Below the pieces are notes generated by a model. That model was not told where the DNA came from and searched no databases. It worked only from the letters and a program-made list of their open reading frames with translations. A program made the translations under genes and the position numbers. A DNA stretch of 64,000 bases from Valencia hispanica (Eukaryota > Chordata > Actinopteri > Cyprinodontiformes > Valenciidae), in assembly GCA_963556495.2 (NCBI GenBank), contig OY747713.1, positions 31,041,961-31,105,960 on the forward strand, read 5' to 3'. Each line of letters starts with the position of its first letter. The first letter of the stretch is position 1. Shown here piece by piece: positions 24,296-36,159 of this stretch.

Positions 24296-25745
24296 AGACA
24301 CTGGCTTGCAAAGGTATTTCATTACGTCACAACCACAAACTTTGATGTGCTTTATCTCAAGTAGAGCAAATTTATGAAGTGGAATGTTAATAATATGTAA
24401 TTTTCACAGTGCTTTACAAATAAAAAAAATAAAAAAAATGTCACATTCATATGTATCTAGTGTGCCTAAATCAGTACTTTTGTAGTTATATCTTTCATTG
24501 CAATAGTACCTGCAAGTCTTTTCTAAACCAATCCATTGTTCTGGCTGTATATTTGGGGTTGTTGTTCTGTTGAAAAGTGGCCCTCAGCCTCTGTGTCAAG
24601 TCTTTCACATCCTCTAACAAGTGTTCTGGTTCTTATAGGATTGCCCTGTGTTTAGCTCTATCCATTTCATTTCACCACTATAGCCTTTGGAATGTTAGCC
24701 AAAAAGTAAGAAAAATTAGATCAGTTTTGACCAGAGCCTCTTTCTCCACATGGCCGCTGTGTTCCCTACATGACATGTGGCAGACCACAAACAGGAGTAC
24801 CTATGACTTGCTTTCATTAATAGCTGTCTTCATGCCATTACTCCATAAAGGCAAGATTTGTGGAGCGCAAAGCTAAAAGTTGTTTTATCAAAAGCTTATC
24901 TCACCTGAGCTGTGGATTTCTGCTGCTCCTCCAGAGCCATTGTTGAACTCTTGACTGCTTCTCTGATTAACGCTTGTCTCGACGCTGAATTTAGGCGGAC
25001 AGCGATGCCTTGGTAGGTTCACAGTGGTGTCATGATATTTTCATTTTGAGAAGAGCAAAGTTTTGGATTAGGGCTGCACGATATTCAAAAAATATTTAAT
25101 TGTGATAGTATTACTAAAAATTGCAATAACAATATTATGATTAACCAACGTTTTCAGGAAACGTTTTTTTGTTTATCAATATATAAAGTCTTAATCACTC
25201 TCCATGACCTTCAGCATCTTAGCCACTAAAAACATAGATCCACTGTGGACATTAGGGACAGTTAGAGTTCCAAATGAATGCAGTAGCGATACTGCAGACA
25301 TTGATATTGCGATGATGATTACAATTCAATATATTGTGCAGATTTATTTGGGATGTTATTTTCTGACTTAACCCTGCTTTAACGTTTTCCATAACTTTTT
25401 GTCTGACCTTTCTGCTGTGTTCCTTGATCTTCAAAATGCTGTTTGTTCACTAATATCCTCTAGCCAACCTCTGAGACCTTCACAAAAAAGTACACTCATT
25501 TTACTGATTAGACTGCTGAAGGCAACTGTTGCACATTGTTTTATTTAGGGTTATCAGAGTAAATTGGGGTAAATACAAGGGTAAACAACAGTTTTTTTCT
25601 GAATTATATTTGTAAAACATTTAGAAAGTAATGTATTGTTTTCCTTCCACTTCTATTTCGTGCTATTTTGTGTTGGTTTATCACATAAAATCCCAATGAA
25701 ATACATTTTATTTGTGGTTCTAAAAGTTGAGATAGTTTTGCAGGA
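24296..25745 (-). mobile_element. Tc1/mariner relic (transposase antisense), interrupted by a hAT-like insert
   Basis: Left end ggcttgcaaaggtatttcat and acaaccacaaactttgatg; body gaccagagcctctttctcca, ctccataaaggcaagatttg, ctgtggatttctgctgctcc and ctgacctttctgctgtgttc; right end tgttggtttatcacataaaa and tcccaatgaaatacat. Coding potential is lost. Confidence 0.7.
25070..25345. mobile_element. Non-autonomous hAT-like element nested in Tc1 relic
   Basis: It starts AGGGCTGCACGATATTC and ends near ttcaatatattgtgcag, an inverted form of the same end. Internal text such as attgcaataacaatatta and tattgcgatgatga is typical of this family. Flanks TTTTGGAT and a near copy (TTTGGGAT) look like a decayed 8-bp duplication. 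Confidence 0.55.
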
Positions 25746-27953
25746 GACAGAAAACCATGGGAAGAGTTTGCTGTGACGATCCGGTATCACGATTTTCTTT
25801 CTGCCCCCAGAAAAGGCTTGAACTTCCTTAAAAAATAGTTTTATAAAACAAAAAAGCAACAAATAATAAAAAAATCTCCCATCGTCATATTTAGGTAAAA
25901 CAAGACTAATTAATATGACAGCAGGTATTAGACTGACATTTTCACAGCTGATTGTGTTTACAGGCGAGGCAGACTCTCTCCTGCCAAGCTCCATTAGGAC
26001 CTATTTATGTAATTCAATTAGCTACACTCTGTTTTGCCCTGAGGACTGATGTCCTCGTCAAACTAGTTAAGCTGCTGGTGTTGGCAGCACAGCCTCAGCT
26101 CCTCCACTGATTCCTCCAGCTTATCTGCGCTGCTGAACAGCAGTCAGAACAGTGCTGTGTTACCGCCTCGGAGGCTCATGTACTTATAGGAACAACGACT
26201 ATTAGAAGCAGAAGATAATATTCATAACACAACAAAGAGTTTTGGCACAATTATGATATTTCACACACGCTTTACAATGTGTTGGACGCACAACTATCAC
26301 ACAACTCTAATCTGTTCAAAGAGTGCGCTGTAATTTTTAGCTCCGTGCCATTGAAAAATACCAATTATGGCAATTAAGGTTAAATACAGCTTTTAGCATA
26401 AATTGTGCCTTTTCTTGTTCTCTCGCAGACCACATGGAATTGTTGATTTAAATGATAGCTGATGGCGTAAGCTAATATGTATAATTGGGCAGCAGTTAAT
26501 AGAAAAATCGCAAATGACTTAATCATAACAGTGATAAAGAAATAATGGGTTGCTTGGAAATTTGCAGGGCACTGAAAATAAAGAGCTGATAAGGCTGTTT
26601 GACACCTAAATCTCGTGGAAACAAATTTAACATGGATTCAGTGTCGAGGCTTTCTAATGAAGCTCATCTGTAAACATTTTCCAGAATGAATTTAGATATA
26701 GTTGACGCTTTCCACTGGGCTGCGGATGAGTGTTTCTCATCCTATGAGATGGGAATGTTCACGGTGTCCAGAATATCATTTTTTGGGGTCACCTGTGGGT
26801 TGGGAAGAGGAAGCATAACAAAACCTCGTAACATTATTTGTATAGTCATTTATACATTGACTTTACCTGCAAATCTAATATCATTTGTGTTTGGATAGAT
26901 GTTAAACGTGTGCACACATGATTATTCTGGAGGTCCCTGAGTCACGTTAACTGACTATTTTCAAGGACTGAGGAACAAAGTTCTCCTCTGTTTCCAATGT
27001 GTTGTTTTCCACTTGTCTGAGATCAGCTTGTAGAGATAAAAGATCTAGGAGAGAAAACCTAGATGTGTCTCTGCCTTGTAACACTCTCCAGCATGTTCAG
27101 AGGATCTCAAGGCTTTCCCAGGCCTGAAGGAATATGTTACTGAGTGTCATAACATTGATGGACCAATTAAATTAAGATCTTTACTTGTTGACTTATCTTT
27201 TTTTTTTTTACCACAAAAGATAGCAACCCCTGAAGCAGAGAGAAAATAGTTAATTCTAATTATTTGGATTTTTGCTATACTGGTATTTTCTGGCACAACA
27301 GCACTCACATTAATTAGTGGGTGTAAGATGACTTGACAGACATCACAGATTAAAACTTATGTCCACTTAATGATTGAGCAATTTTGGCAATATGAGTTAC
27401 ACAGGAGTTACATGTAGTGATCTATACATGCACTTTCAGCCTTAACTTTTCCAACCTTGCAAAGCGTTAAAAAACCCAGTTTTGTCATGAACAGCTGTAA
27501 TCCCTCAGCCAAGAAGACAAAGATGAGGGTGGATCCCAAATTTAAATGTTAACGCAGTAAATAAAACTTCATTTGTGCAGCCAGTGGCATCTTGGACCTG
27601 CAGGTTGAGAAACAGTCATACAGGCAAAGAAGAAAGTAGCCAGGAACACCAGCTGACACACGCAGTCAGCTGATGGTTTTCATCACCCAGGCCCTGCGGG
27701 GACTCTGACATGTGTTTTTATTGCTCACCTCTCACTACACATCATCTTCCTACCCTGTACTTGTGAGGCGAGGGCAAACACACTGCAGCAAGTTCATGCC
27801 GGTTTCTCTCGTGCTCTTTAGTCAGCGAGGATTTAAGAAGCAGAGAGAGAAAAATGGTTAACCGTGTAACAAGAGAATATGATGATTTAAAATTCTTTTA
27901 AATTAGATGTTTTTGTGGTCTTTTTTCCTCAGTATTTCTCAGTATTATTCTCA
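25746..27953. other. Intergenic DNA; possible conserved non-coding stretch at about 26030-26900
   Basis: No gene or repeat recognised. The 26030-26900 part is non-repetitive and rich in homeodomain-like TAAT motifs. This is only a hint of regulatory function. Confidence 0.3.

Positions 27954-28047
<94 letters not shown>
27954..28047. repeat. (TA)n microsatellite, about 94 bp, uninterrupted
   Basis: Forty-seven perfect TA units with no interruption. The purity suggests recent expansion or an assembly-sensitive site. Confidence 0.97.
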
Positions 28048-28049
<2 letters not shown>

Positions 28050-28380
28050 CTGTGTGTGTTTAATTTATTTCTGCATAAAATGTTTAAAAACCTGTACCAT
28101 TTAACTTTGACTTCACAACAATATCATACTTTCTGTTTGGCAACTATAAAATCCTCATAAGAGTTGGAAAAGTTTAAGGTATATAAATACTTTTGCCAGG
28201 CAGTGAATTTCAATTTTTTTCTCATCTTCTGAACATTATTATCTCTCTGTGTCTCCTGCTTTGACCTTCTCTCAAGCAACCCCTTATCTTTAGAGATATT
28301 GTCTGTCTCCTGCTACAGTTGCCAATAGTTACTGTAGCTACACGCAAAAAGGGCGGCACATCGCAATTAGATAGCAATTG

Positions 28381-28394
28381 GTTGCCATGGCACC
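28381..28394. promoter_or_regulatory. RFX-type X-box candidate
   Basis: GTTGCCATGGCACC differs at one base from the palindromic X-box GTTGCCATGGCAAC bound by RFX factors. It is a single-site match; binding is inference. Confidence 0.35.
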
Positions 28395-28871
28395 GTTTCT
28401 GACTTAAACAACCCTGGATTTTGTTTCTTTTTTTCTCTCTCTCGTTTCCCCCCCTTTTATTTCCTTCTCTATGAATGATGAATTGTGCTTGGTGCCGCTT
28501 GCCTTACGGGAAGCCATCAAGCGTTTCTGCAAAAAAGTCCCATAGTTTAAACATCGCCAAATATTTCCTGAGGGAAGAAAAAAACAGATCTGGAGTAGAG
28601 GCAGAGATTATAATCGTTTTATTGAAGGTGTGTACAGCTGCTTTTTAAATAACACAAGAGTACAGTGAGCAACAGGCTGCGAAGAGCGACAGCGCCACTC
28701 CTTCGTCTAACAGCCAACTCTTTGTGACTTGTTTTATGGAAATAGCCTGCTTGATTACACGCAGCCTAATAGCGAAAGCATTAAGAGGCAATTGGGCCAG
28801 GTCCATAAAAAGATTTGGCTGCTGGAATTGGATTCTAATGAGAGTGGAGGAGGAGGGGGAGGAGATGAAGA

Positions 28872-28900
28872 TGTTGTTTACTCGAGAGGAGTAAACAACA
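28872..28900. promoter_or_regulatory. Perfect 12-bp inverted repeat with two forkhead-type sites
   Basis: TGTTGTTTACTC, spacer GAGAG, GAGTAAACAACA. Each arm contains the forkhead core GTAAACAA. It lies in a non-repetitive stretch (28490-28980). Function is inferred from the motif only. Confidence 0.35.
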
Positions 28901-31900
28901 GCACTGCTCCCAAAGATGAGGTGACAATTAAGCAAAGAGTAGCTGGAGCTGTCTTTGCAGTTCTGTGGGCTCAAATTGGAGTCCGTAAGATTTTTAGCTG
29001 GATAACAATCAGTGATTTCAGAACTTTTGGGTTGTACTGTAAATGGAGCTGTGTGATACTGTTTTTATTTTGCATGTATAAAAAATGTTTTTTTTCTGTT
29101 AAAAAGAGGGTATAGTTGAAATCACTCAAAAAACCAACAAAATAGGTTATTTAAAAAAAACAAACACTTAACTTTAAGTTCACTCATCGTGTTTGATCTG
29201 AAATGAAATTACAATAAATTGATCATAAATTGTGTTGGAAACCTCACATGAACAATTTTAAATAACCAAAATATTTGCAACAATATGTAAAACTTTTCGA
29301 ACAAAGACATCATTCCTTCAGTATTGTTTCTTGGAAGTCTCTCATATATGATTTGGGGTGCAGAGGGTATGGCTCACACTATTTAGAACCTATACGATCT
29401 TGGTCCTTACAAATGTCTCATTGAGGTACCGAAAGAGGTAGTCACAAAGCTGAATTGGTGAGTAGCTGTGAAGTAGGGAGCAGGTGGCACCTTTAGGTGC
29501 TACATTTAAACTTATAATCAGCTGGTGATTCCAGGACACTGCCTTCATTTCTTAAAGCGGGTATCATGAAGTGGTTGACTCACAAAATGCCCAACTGCAA
29601 AGAAAAGCGGCCAGACCATAAAACAGTTGTAAAAATATCTTTGGTCCCTGATAAACTAGTAATGCAGAGGACAGATGGCTTCAGAGCCCTGAACAGCACT
29701 GAAGGTGGCACATGAATTATTTTTCAGTTACAATATTAAAAGCAGAAAAAGGAAAATAAAGTAATTCAGACGTTTAGACGCCCCGAGAGATTTGAGATCT
29801 CAGATCATTTTTAACCAAAATCTCAGACTTAGCCTGTTTGGTTTATGCCTGGCTAAGAATAATTTTCAGGAAAGACCAGATGGTACAAATTTGAAAGCTT
29901 TAAAAGAACTTTGAGACCCCTGAACAAACCAACAGAAGCCACAGGCATCTCTAACTACAGTCCATTAGGAGCTCCACTGAACCGAAGCACAAATGTGTGT
30001 GTGATTTAGCACATTTTCTACAGCTCTACCTGCAACTACACCTGCTGTAAAATCTACAAGAAGAAAACCCCTCTTTCAGAGACCTCATAAAATAAAGCAT
30101 CAGAGGTTCTGAAGCAAAATGTCTGAACAAATTTAATGCATTGTTGCTCTTTATTTTCTAAAAAAAAGGATGAAGAAAAAAAAGCTCAAGTATGTTTGGA
30201 AGAAAATATCCACAGAACCTTTGAACAAAAACCCTAGCTTACGCTTTGGCAAGGTGGGGGTATCATCATGTTTAGGTGTTGCGCTGAAGCCAGTGTTCTA
30301 CTGGCAGAGGAAATGATGAATTCAGTAAAACATACAGGAAATGTGTTAAGAGTCTTAACTGCATTTAAAACCACTTAACTTACTACTACTATGAATAATA
30401 ATAACAATAATAATAATATTAATGTTTTCTTTTTCAAAACATTAGGTACACATTGTTGAATTAATCTTTGATGGCATTTTGCATCTCTATAATCTTTATA
30501 GTTTATTCACATTTGTTAGGTTTCACATGTTCAATATTCTTCAACAAATATTTTATCCTATTTAGAGCAAGTCACTGGGAAGAATTTTATCTTTAGAGGA
30601 AATTAGTTTAAAGAAAATTTGATCGATCTGATTTTTGATAAGCAGCGAGGATCATTTATTTCAAGCCAATTGTCATTTGTACTGACTGAGCTCCATATGA
30701 ATGTGCAGAACATCTTCATTTATTACAAAACGTTCAGCAAGTAGATAATCTTACAGATAACTCTCCTTCCAAAAAAATTGCCTTTCTTCTTTATGTTTAA
30801 GATCTAAAGATCTTTGGCTATATTTAAACGTTCTATTTATCAGTTTGGCTAAACTTTCTGTTTAACAGAAAATCCTTTCAACTCTCTGAAAAAAATAGGA
30901 AACTCCAGAGAGAAATAAACTGCTAAAAAGAGAGGGGAGATAACAGAGGCGGGCAGTCAAAAGGAGAGGTGTGAAGGAAGGCCGGGACTGAGGCAGGCAG
31001 ACTCAGGGTTGTGATTATGGAGTGGCAGCATCGGCGGCGCTCCTATGACTCCCAGGTAATTACAAAGGAAGGTGATCTTTGGAAACCTAGGCCATCAGCG
31101 TTTTTTGCACACCTAGCACCTTCAGGCTACAAAAAACAAACAACAAAACCCCAGTAACATTTAGCAATCTCTCCCAAGGCAAGCAAACGCAGAACATTAA
31201 CACCAGCTAAAAGCATTACCCACCATGCATGAATAATGATCTTCCAGGGTTAGGGTGTGGATGTTTTAGATTAAAATGTAATGTTTTTATAATTTATGTC
31301 AGAAACCCGAAGAGAAGTCAAAGTGTTACCATACTTTGACTCTTAGTCTTTACTGAAGTCTGGCTCGCAGTAATGACCCTCTAAGTATTTTCTGTAACTC
31401 GAGTCCCAAAATGGTGGCCAGTAACTGCCAGATAAGCATCCAGCCAGGCTTTGCAAATGGAGCATGCCATTCTTACCAAATAATCATTAGAAACTGGCAT
31501 CCCATACTGGAGCTTAATGGAGCTGAGCCACAGGGTAAGAGGAGGGGTAGAAGTGGGAGAAGGGGGTGTATATTTAAGAGAAAAAAATAATGGAGGGCAA
31601 ACAATTGGCACAAAACAGTACTTTAGAGGAAGTGAACATAGGAACAGAGACATGCAAAGTTTGCCTCACAGGAAGAAAAGATAAAACTGCACCTTTTCAT
31701 CCCTCTCTCTCTCCCTCTCTCTCTGTGTCTTCAGCTTTATGGGCTGTGGATCTGAGGCAGGCACAGTGGTCCAAACCAACACTTTCACAGCTACCAAATG
31801 ATATAAACAGATTTCATGTGCTGTGGCTGGAGCCTCGTAGGATCAGAGTTCAGGAGGGTTTGACGTGTGTGTGTGTGTGTGTGTATCTCTGTGAGTGTCG

Positions 31901-32189
31901 GTAAGATAAAGTGGCAAGCGGAGTGCAGTGCCAGCACTAACACCGGGGCCTCAGCCAGGATGAAAGGAGCTGTCATGACGGCTCATGGAGGAAAAGAGGA
32001 AAAATCCATCCATTCGCACTTCTCCTCTCTGCATTTATCCTCTTTTCTCCCTCTCTCCTTCTGCATCTTTCATGGCTGTGCTTTTTGATCCACATACATT
32101 AGATAAAAAAGGCAACAGCTATTCTCCTTCAAACAAAGTTAGTTGGGTTAGCATTAATATAAAACAGTAATCTTCGTGTGTAAACTGCC

Positions 32190-32875
32190 ATGCTAAAGTA
32201 CTTTCTTCCATGGCTATACCCGATATTTAGCTCCAACCTTATTTCCATTAACTCTGACCAGCTTTCCTATCCTGGTGAGGAAAAGCACCCTCATAGCATG
32301 ATACTGCCACCAATGTGCTTTATAGTTACTTCTGAAAAGTTAAAGTTTACTCTTACAGTATGTGTCCCCAGAGTGACTTGTGGAAAACTTTCTATTTGAC
32401 CTCCTATGGTTTTCTTTTATTAATTCAACCATTCTGCCTCTTTTAGGATTTGTAGAGTACACAGCTAATAGTTGTCCCATGAAAAGATTCACACATCTGA
32501 GCTGTAAACATCTGCAGCTCCTCCAGAGTTACCATAGATTTCTTGGCTGTTATTCGGATTTAAGCTCTCTATGCCAGGCATGTCAGTTTATGAGGACAGC
32601 TATGTATCTAATGGGTTGCAGTGGTGCCATGCTCTTTCCATTTTTAGATGATGGATTGAATTTAAACTTAAACCTGCTTCAATTTCTCCACAACTTTCTC
32701 CCTGACCTGTCTGCTGTGTTCCTTAGTTTCCATGATGGCTTTTGTTCACTAATGTTCTGCAACAAAGCTGACAAAATAGCTGAATTTATACTAATATTTA
32801 AATGTCTGTTTAGTAACCAGGTGACTTTTAAAGGGAGTTGGCTGCACTGGATTTGAGGGATGATTAATGAGTAGA
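32190..32875 (-). mobile_element. Tc1/mariner relic (transposase antisense)
   Basis: The phrases catagcatgatactgccacca, gtgacttgtggaaaacttt, gagctgtaaacatctgcag, ctcctccagagttaccatag and cctgacctgtctgctgtgtt are in the order expected for the reverse strand of a fish Tc1 element. It is heavily mutated, and the 158-codon plus-strand frame across it is chance. Confidence 0.65.
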
Positions 32876-34540
32876 AAACACCCTAAATGTGTTTTCTGCT
32901 GATTCTTATTTTGTTCTATGAAACAACTCCCTTTATCTGGAGACTTAAAAAAAATTGTTATAAAAGAACACCTCGATATACTAAGAAAGTTGTCAAGTTT
33001 CCAACACTGTTCCTTGGTCTTGCACAGCCTGAAAGAGGCACAGACATGTCTCAACTTGTAGTGGAAAACAAACAGTCTCTTCTTTTCAACAGAAATTTCT
33101 GTGCAAGAACAAAATGACATCATTCTGTTCTTGATTTTCTGGTTAGGGAGTTCTTGCAGTGTGTTGCCGACACAAATTCTGAGCAGAAATATTTTCTCGC
33201 ATGATCTGAGAGAAATATGAAGTAGGTGTGCTGCAGTGGGAGAGATCTATGAAGACTTCCTGGGAGTTCTGCATTTTAGTTCTTGTAAAGTTTGAAATGT
33301 TCTTCCAGTCAGAACTTGTTCTTGAAACCTCAAGTAAAATAACTAAATTTTCTTTTCTTGTGCAGCATCCATAACCCTGAGTCCTCATTATTCTGTTACC
33401 GCATCCACCCCGAAGAGTGTTCCCACTGCAACCTGGTAGTGATGTTAGATCTTTACATTTCTGACTGGCAGGTCAGAGTCGATCAAGGTGAGAATCATGT
33501 TATTCAGGTCCCAAGCAAATTCCTCTGACATGTAAAATAGTCACTTTACTTTTTCCGTTTCTCCCTTTCAACACATTTTAAATGACATCTACTCCAGTGG
33601 GCTACATTTCTTAAACATTTTCCCAGAACTAATAGGGTCAACTGAATGTGCCCAAGTGGAGTTAAACCTATAATGACTTGTGTATCCTGAAATATTTTTG
33701 CTTTAGTGATCAGCATCAAAAGAAAAGTTTAGTCAAAGAGCTTCTTTCATTTACTCTCTGGCTACTGGCCTTGGAGAACTTGCTGTTAAGTGTGTGTTGT
33801 GTATGTGTGCGCTTGCATGCGTGTTCCAGGTAGACTGTGACAGCTCAGTGATCAAAACCTATGATGGGAGTCTAGCAGGTAACTGACCTGTTTGAGGATG
33901 TGCAGTGGGAATCTCAGGTAACAACCGTTGTCAATCTTCATCTCCTTTCTGAAAGTGTTGATGCGTACGTTTGTGGACCTGTATGAGTTTTGGTTTACAC
34001 TGCGACTTCTGTGAACATGCACAGTGTTTGGGTTTGCTCTGTAACGTGTGATCTTTACAGCTTCCATCAACAAACAGCGACTCCTGGTCTCCAAACAGAT
34101 CCACGTCTGTCTGTTAGACTGTCACAGGGGCAGCACTCAGGATGTAGTTAAACAGATTCACGCTACCTTCATACTGTGTATACTGTCTCTGTTCTGCACT
34201 GCATCATTTATATATATGTTTTTTCTTGAAACTTCATAATATTTACACTGAAATGTGTAATGGTTGCTGTATCTGATTAAGATTCTTGGCCAAATGTGAC
34301 TGTACTCTGAGGTTCCTGAGGTGAAAATTAGCTAAAATTGAGAAAAGGTAATCAAAGCCTGGATGTGTGGTTCTTAAATATGATTAGACACATTCCAGGG
34401 GTGGAGAAAATTCCCAGCACTGCTGTTTTTGTTCAGAATTACAGCAATGACAATGGTTTAGTTTTTGACCTCCACTTTAAAGTCTGAGTCTCCTACACTT
34501 GGGTTTTGCTCAATTTATGAACAACACATCTGACTTACTA
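32876..34540. other. Intergenic DNA left of the first Ngaro-like element
   Basis: Apart from the tentative exon at 33367-33488, nothing is recognised. Confidence 0.4.
33367..33488 (+). CDS. Possible unrecognised exon (very tentative)
   Basis: A strong acceptor-like tract (ttttcttttcttgtgcag, ending 33366) and a donor-like GTGAGA at 33489 enclose a 122-bp segment. It is open in one frame, reading IHNPESSLFCYRIHPEEC and then SHCNLVVMLDLYISD. I do not recognise the protein. The other two frames contain stops. A second acceptor/donor-bounded piece at 33830-33879 does not continue the frame. It could be a lone exon of an unknown gene, an exon relic, or chance. Confidence 0.2.
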
Positions 34541-34722
34541 TGGAGCTAACAGGTTAGCTGAGGTTCAGGAGCAAGGCCACGCCTCAAACCCGCTTCATAA
34601 ATCCTAATCAGCCTTAACTCAATTCACCCGGTACCACACGTCTGCTCTACATCTCTAATCCCACCAGGATACACATATAAACTCTGCCTGCCCTTCATCC
34701 CTCGTCTGTCGTTCGTTTTCAC
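34541..34722 (+). repeat. Ngaro copy 1, repeat A1
   Basis: 182 bp from tggagctaacaggttagctg to gttcgttttcac. It repeats at 38135-38316 (A2). It contains a TATAAA-like box (acatataaactctg near 34676-34683), so it probably holds the promoter. Confidence 0.9.
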
Positions 34723-34745
34723 GCGATCAGTTCGGACTTCCGCGT

Positions 34746-35378
34746 GTGCTCGCTTACCTCGCTCGACGTTTTGCTTCGTTGTTCCCGGCATGGGCGTTCT
34801 CACGCTCGGCGTCGATCCGTCTGAGGAGTTGCTCGGCGGTCGTCCCGCATCTCCCGGGCCATCTCCCCGGCTTTTCGTCCGCCAACTCTCCCACCGTTTC
34901 GGGCTGTTTTCGAGCCAGCGGGACTTCAGTCTGCCCCCCCTTCTTCGCCTCGGCTGCTACAGACAGATCTGTCTTCCACGCCGATTGGCTCTCGAATCTC
35001 TTAACGGCTGACCTCGCAGCCACTCCGGCCGAATTCCTCCTCACCTGTTTCCCCCTCTCCACTCCGGGATTTCCCTCGTGGGCTCGAGTTGTCACCTCGG
35101 CGCTCTCACCCCGCTGCTCCGGCCGGCCCAGCCCGGGCCCTTCCTTCTCCATCCCTCGCCGCCCGCACCGGTCTCCCGTACTTCGTTCTAGAGCCTCCCC
35201 TCGAGCTCGGCGCTCCCTGATCGCTGCTTCGGGCCTCCCTGACATGTCCGGCTGGACACTAGCACGGCTCCAGCGCGCGCTCCGGGAAAGGGGTTTTCCC
35301 TTCAACCGCTCAGGGCCTTTAAGCGAAACCTCTTTCGTGCTCAAAACGGCTCCAGAACAACACGGCCGATATCGATGA
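34746..35378 (+). pseudogene. Ngaro copy 1, gag-like ORF with SAP-like C-terminus
   Basis: A 210-codon frame, Pro/Ser/Arg-rich, ending with WTLARLQRALRERGFPFNRS. That segment has the helix-turn pattern of a SAP motif, often found at the start of Ngaro-type gag proteins. The frame stops (TGA) before any RT domain, and the next recognisable protein text is already in mid-RT. The N-terminal part has no recognisable domain and may be in the wrong frame. The antisense 196-codon frame is a GC-driven shadow. Confidence 0.45.
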
Positions 35379-35392
35379 AGAGCGTTTTGCTG

Positions 35393-36151
35393 GTATGTAC
35401 GGCTTTTATTGGTATTAAATTAAACGAAGTACTATTTTAACGGGAAGTAAGGGAGACGTCGCACTGTAGTGCTTAGCATTAATACTTAAATGAGCATTGT
35501 TACTAGCCTCGTGAAACTGACTGACTAACGTTAACACTGTCACGCCTGTGTGAAGATGCTTAAAACATGTCGTTAGCAAATGTTCAGCAACAATCACAGA
35601 CATTAGGTAGGCTTATTCATATCGGCTCGTGTAATGCAGAATATTGAACTAATCTTACTAAAACTACCGTGGAGATAGTACAGGGATGCAAACAGCGCGC
35701 TTTTCGGCGCCTAGTTTTTCACGTCAGTTTGGGGTGACTTGGGTCTGAGAGGGTCTGATTATAATTTCACAACGTCTTCTGAAGCCATTCCGTAGCTTAA
35801 TGTGAGGGACAGAAGTCTATTTACATCATTAAATTTAAGTTTACGGAAACTCGTTTTCCCTCCTCTTCGGCCGTCAATCATTCTCCATTCAGTATTCAAA
35901 CAGCACGCGCGCCTCGTCCGGTTACAGCAGGATACACGGTAAAACTCCGTCCACTATGATATTATGTAATATTATATTATAATATGCTTTGAGCACATCA
36001 TTCTGCACCCACGATGCGCATACGCGCTTTGTGTGCTCTGTTTTTTGAAGCGTTTCATATACTCTGTATATCGACCCCCCCCCCCCAAAATAATACCTCG
36101 CCACCCCCGTTTTTTTAAAGCCTAGCTCCGCCACTGCCCCCCTTCATTCAG
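35393..36151 (+). other. Shared non-coding segment inside Ngaro copy 1, intron-like ends
   Basis: An AT-richer, non-coding 759-bp stretch separates gag-like and RT-like DNA. It begins GTATGT and ends ttcattcAG. It has a C-run near 36068-36080 and the hAT-end-like motif ctagctccgccactg near 36123-36136. The same segment sits at the same place in copy 2. It could be an intron, an old insertion, or filler at a large deletion. Confidence 0.45.
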
Positions 36152-36159
36152 TCTTCTGG

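Larger units (their letters stand above)
28048..32189. other. Intergenic DNA with faint Tc1-like traces
   Basis: 29330-30360 has scattered Tc1-like phrases (for example ggtgggggtatcatcatgtt at about 30254), too decayed to delimit. (GT)n lies at 31865-31885. The rest is unrecognised. The 28490-28980 stretch may be regulatory. Confidence 0.35.

Noticed and set aside
32380..32856. 158-codon plus-strand frame
   Set aside because: Antisense to a decayed Tc1 transposase; the peptide has no family resemblance.
34754..35344. 196-codon minus-strand frame, Arg/Glu/Gly-rich
   Set aside because: It is antisense to the gag-like region of Ngaro copy 1 in GC-rich DNA; all strand-specific pol remnants read on the plus strand.
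34720..35350. GC- and CpG-rich island that could be a gene promoter
   Set aside because: It lies inside the repeated Ngaro element and occurs again at 44130-44770, so it belongs to the element and not to a host gene.
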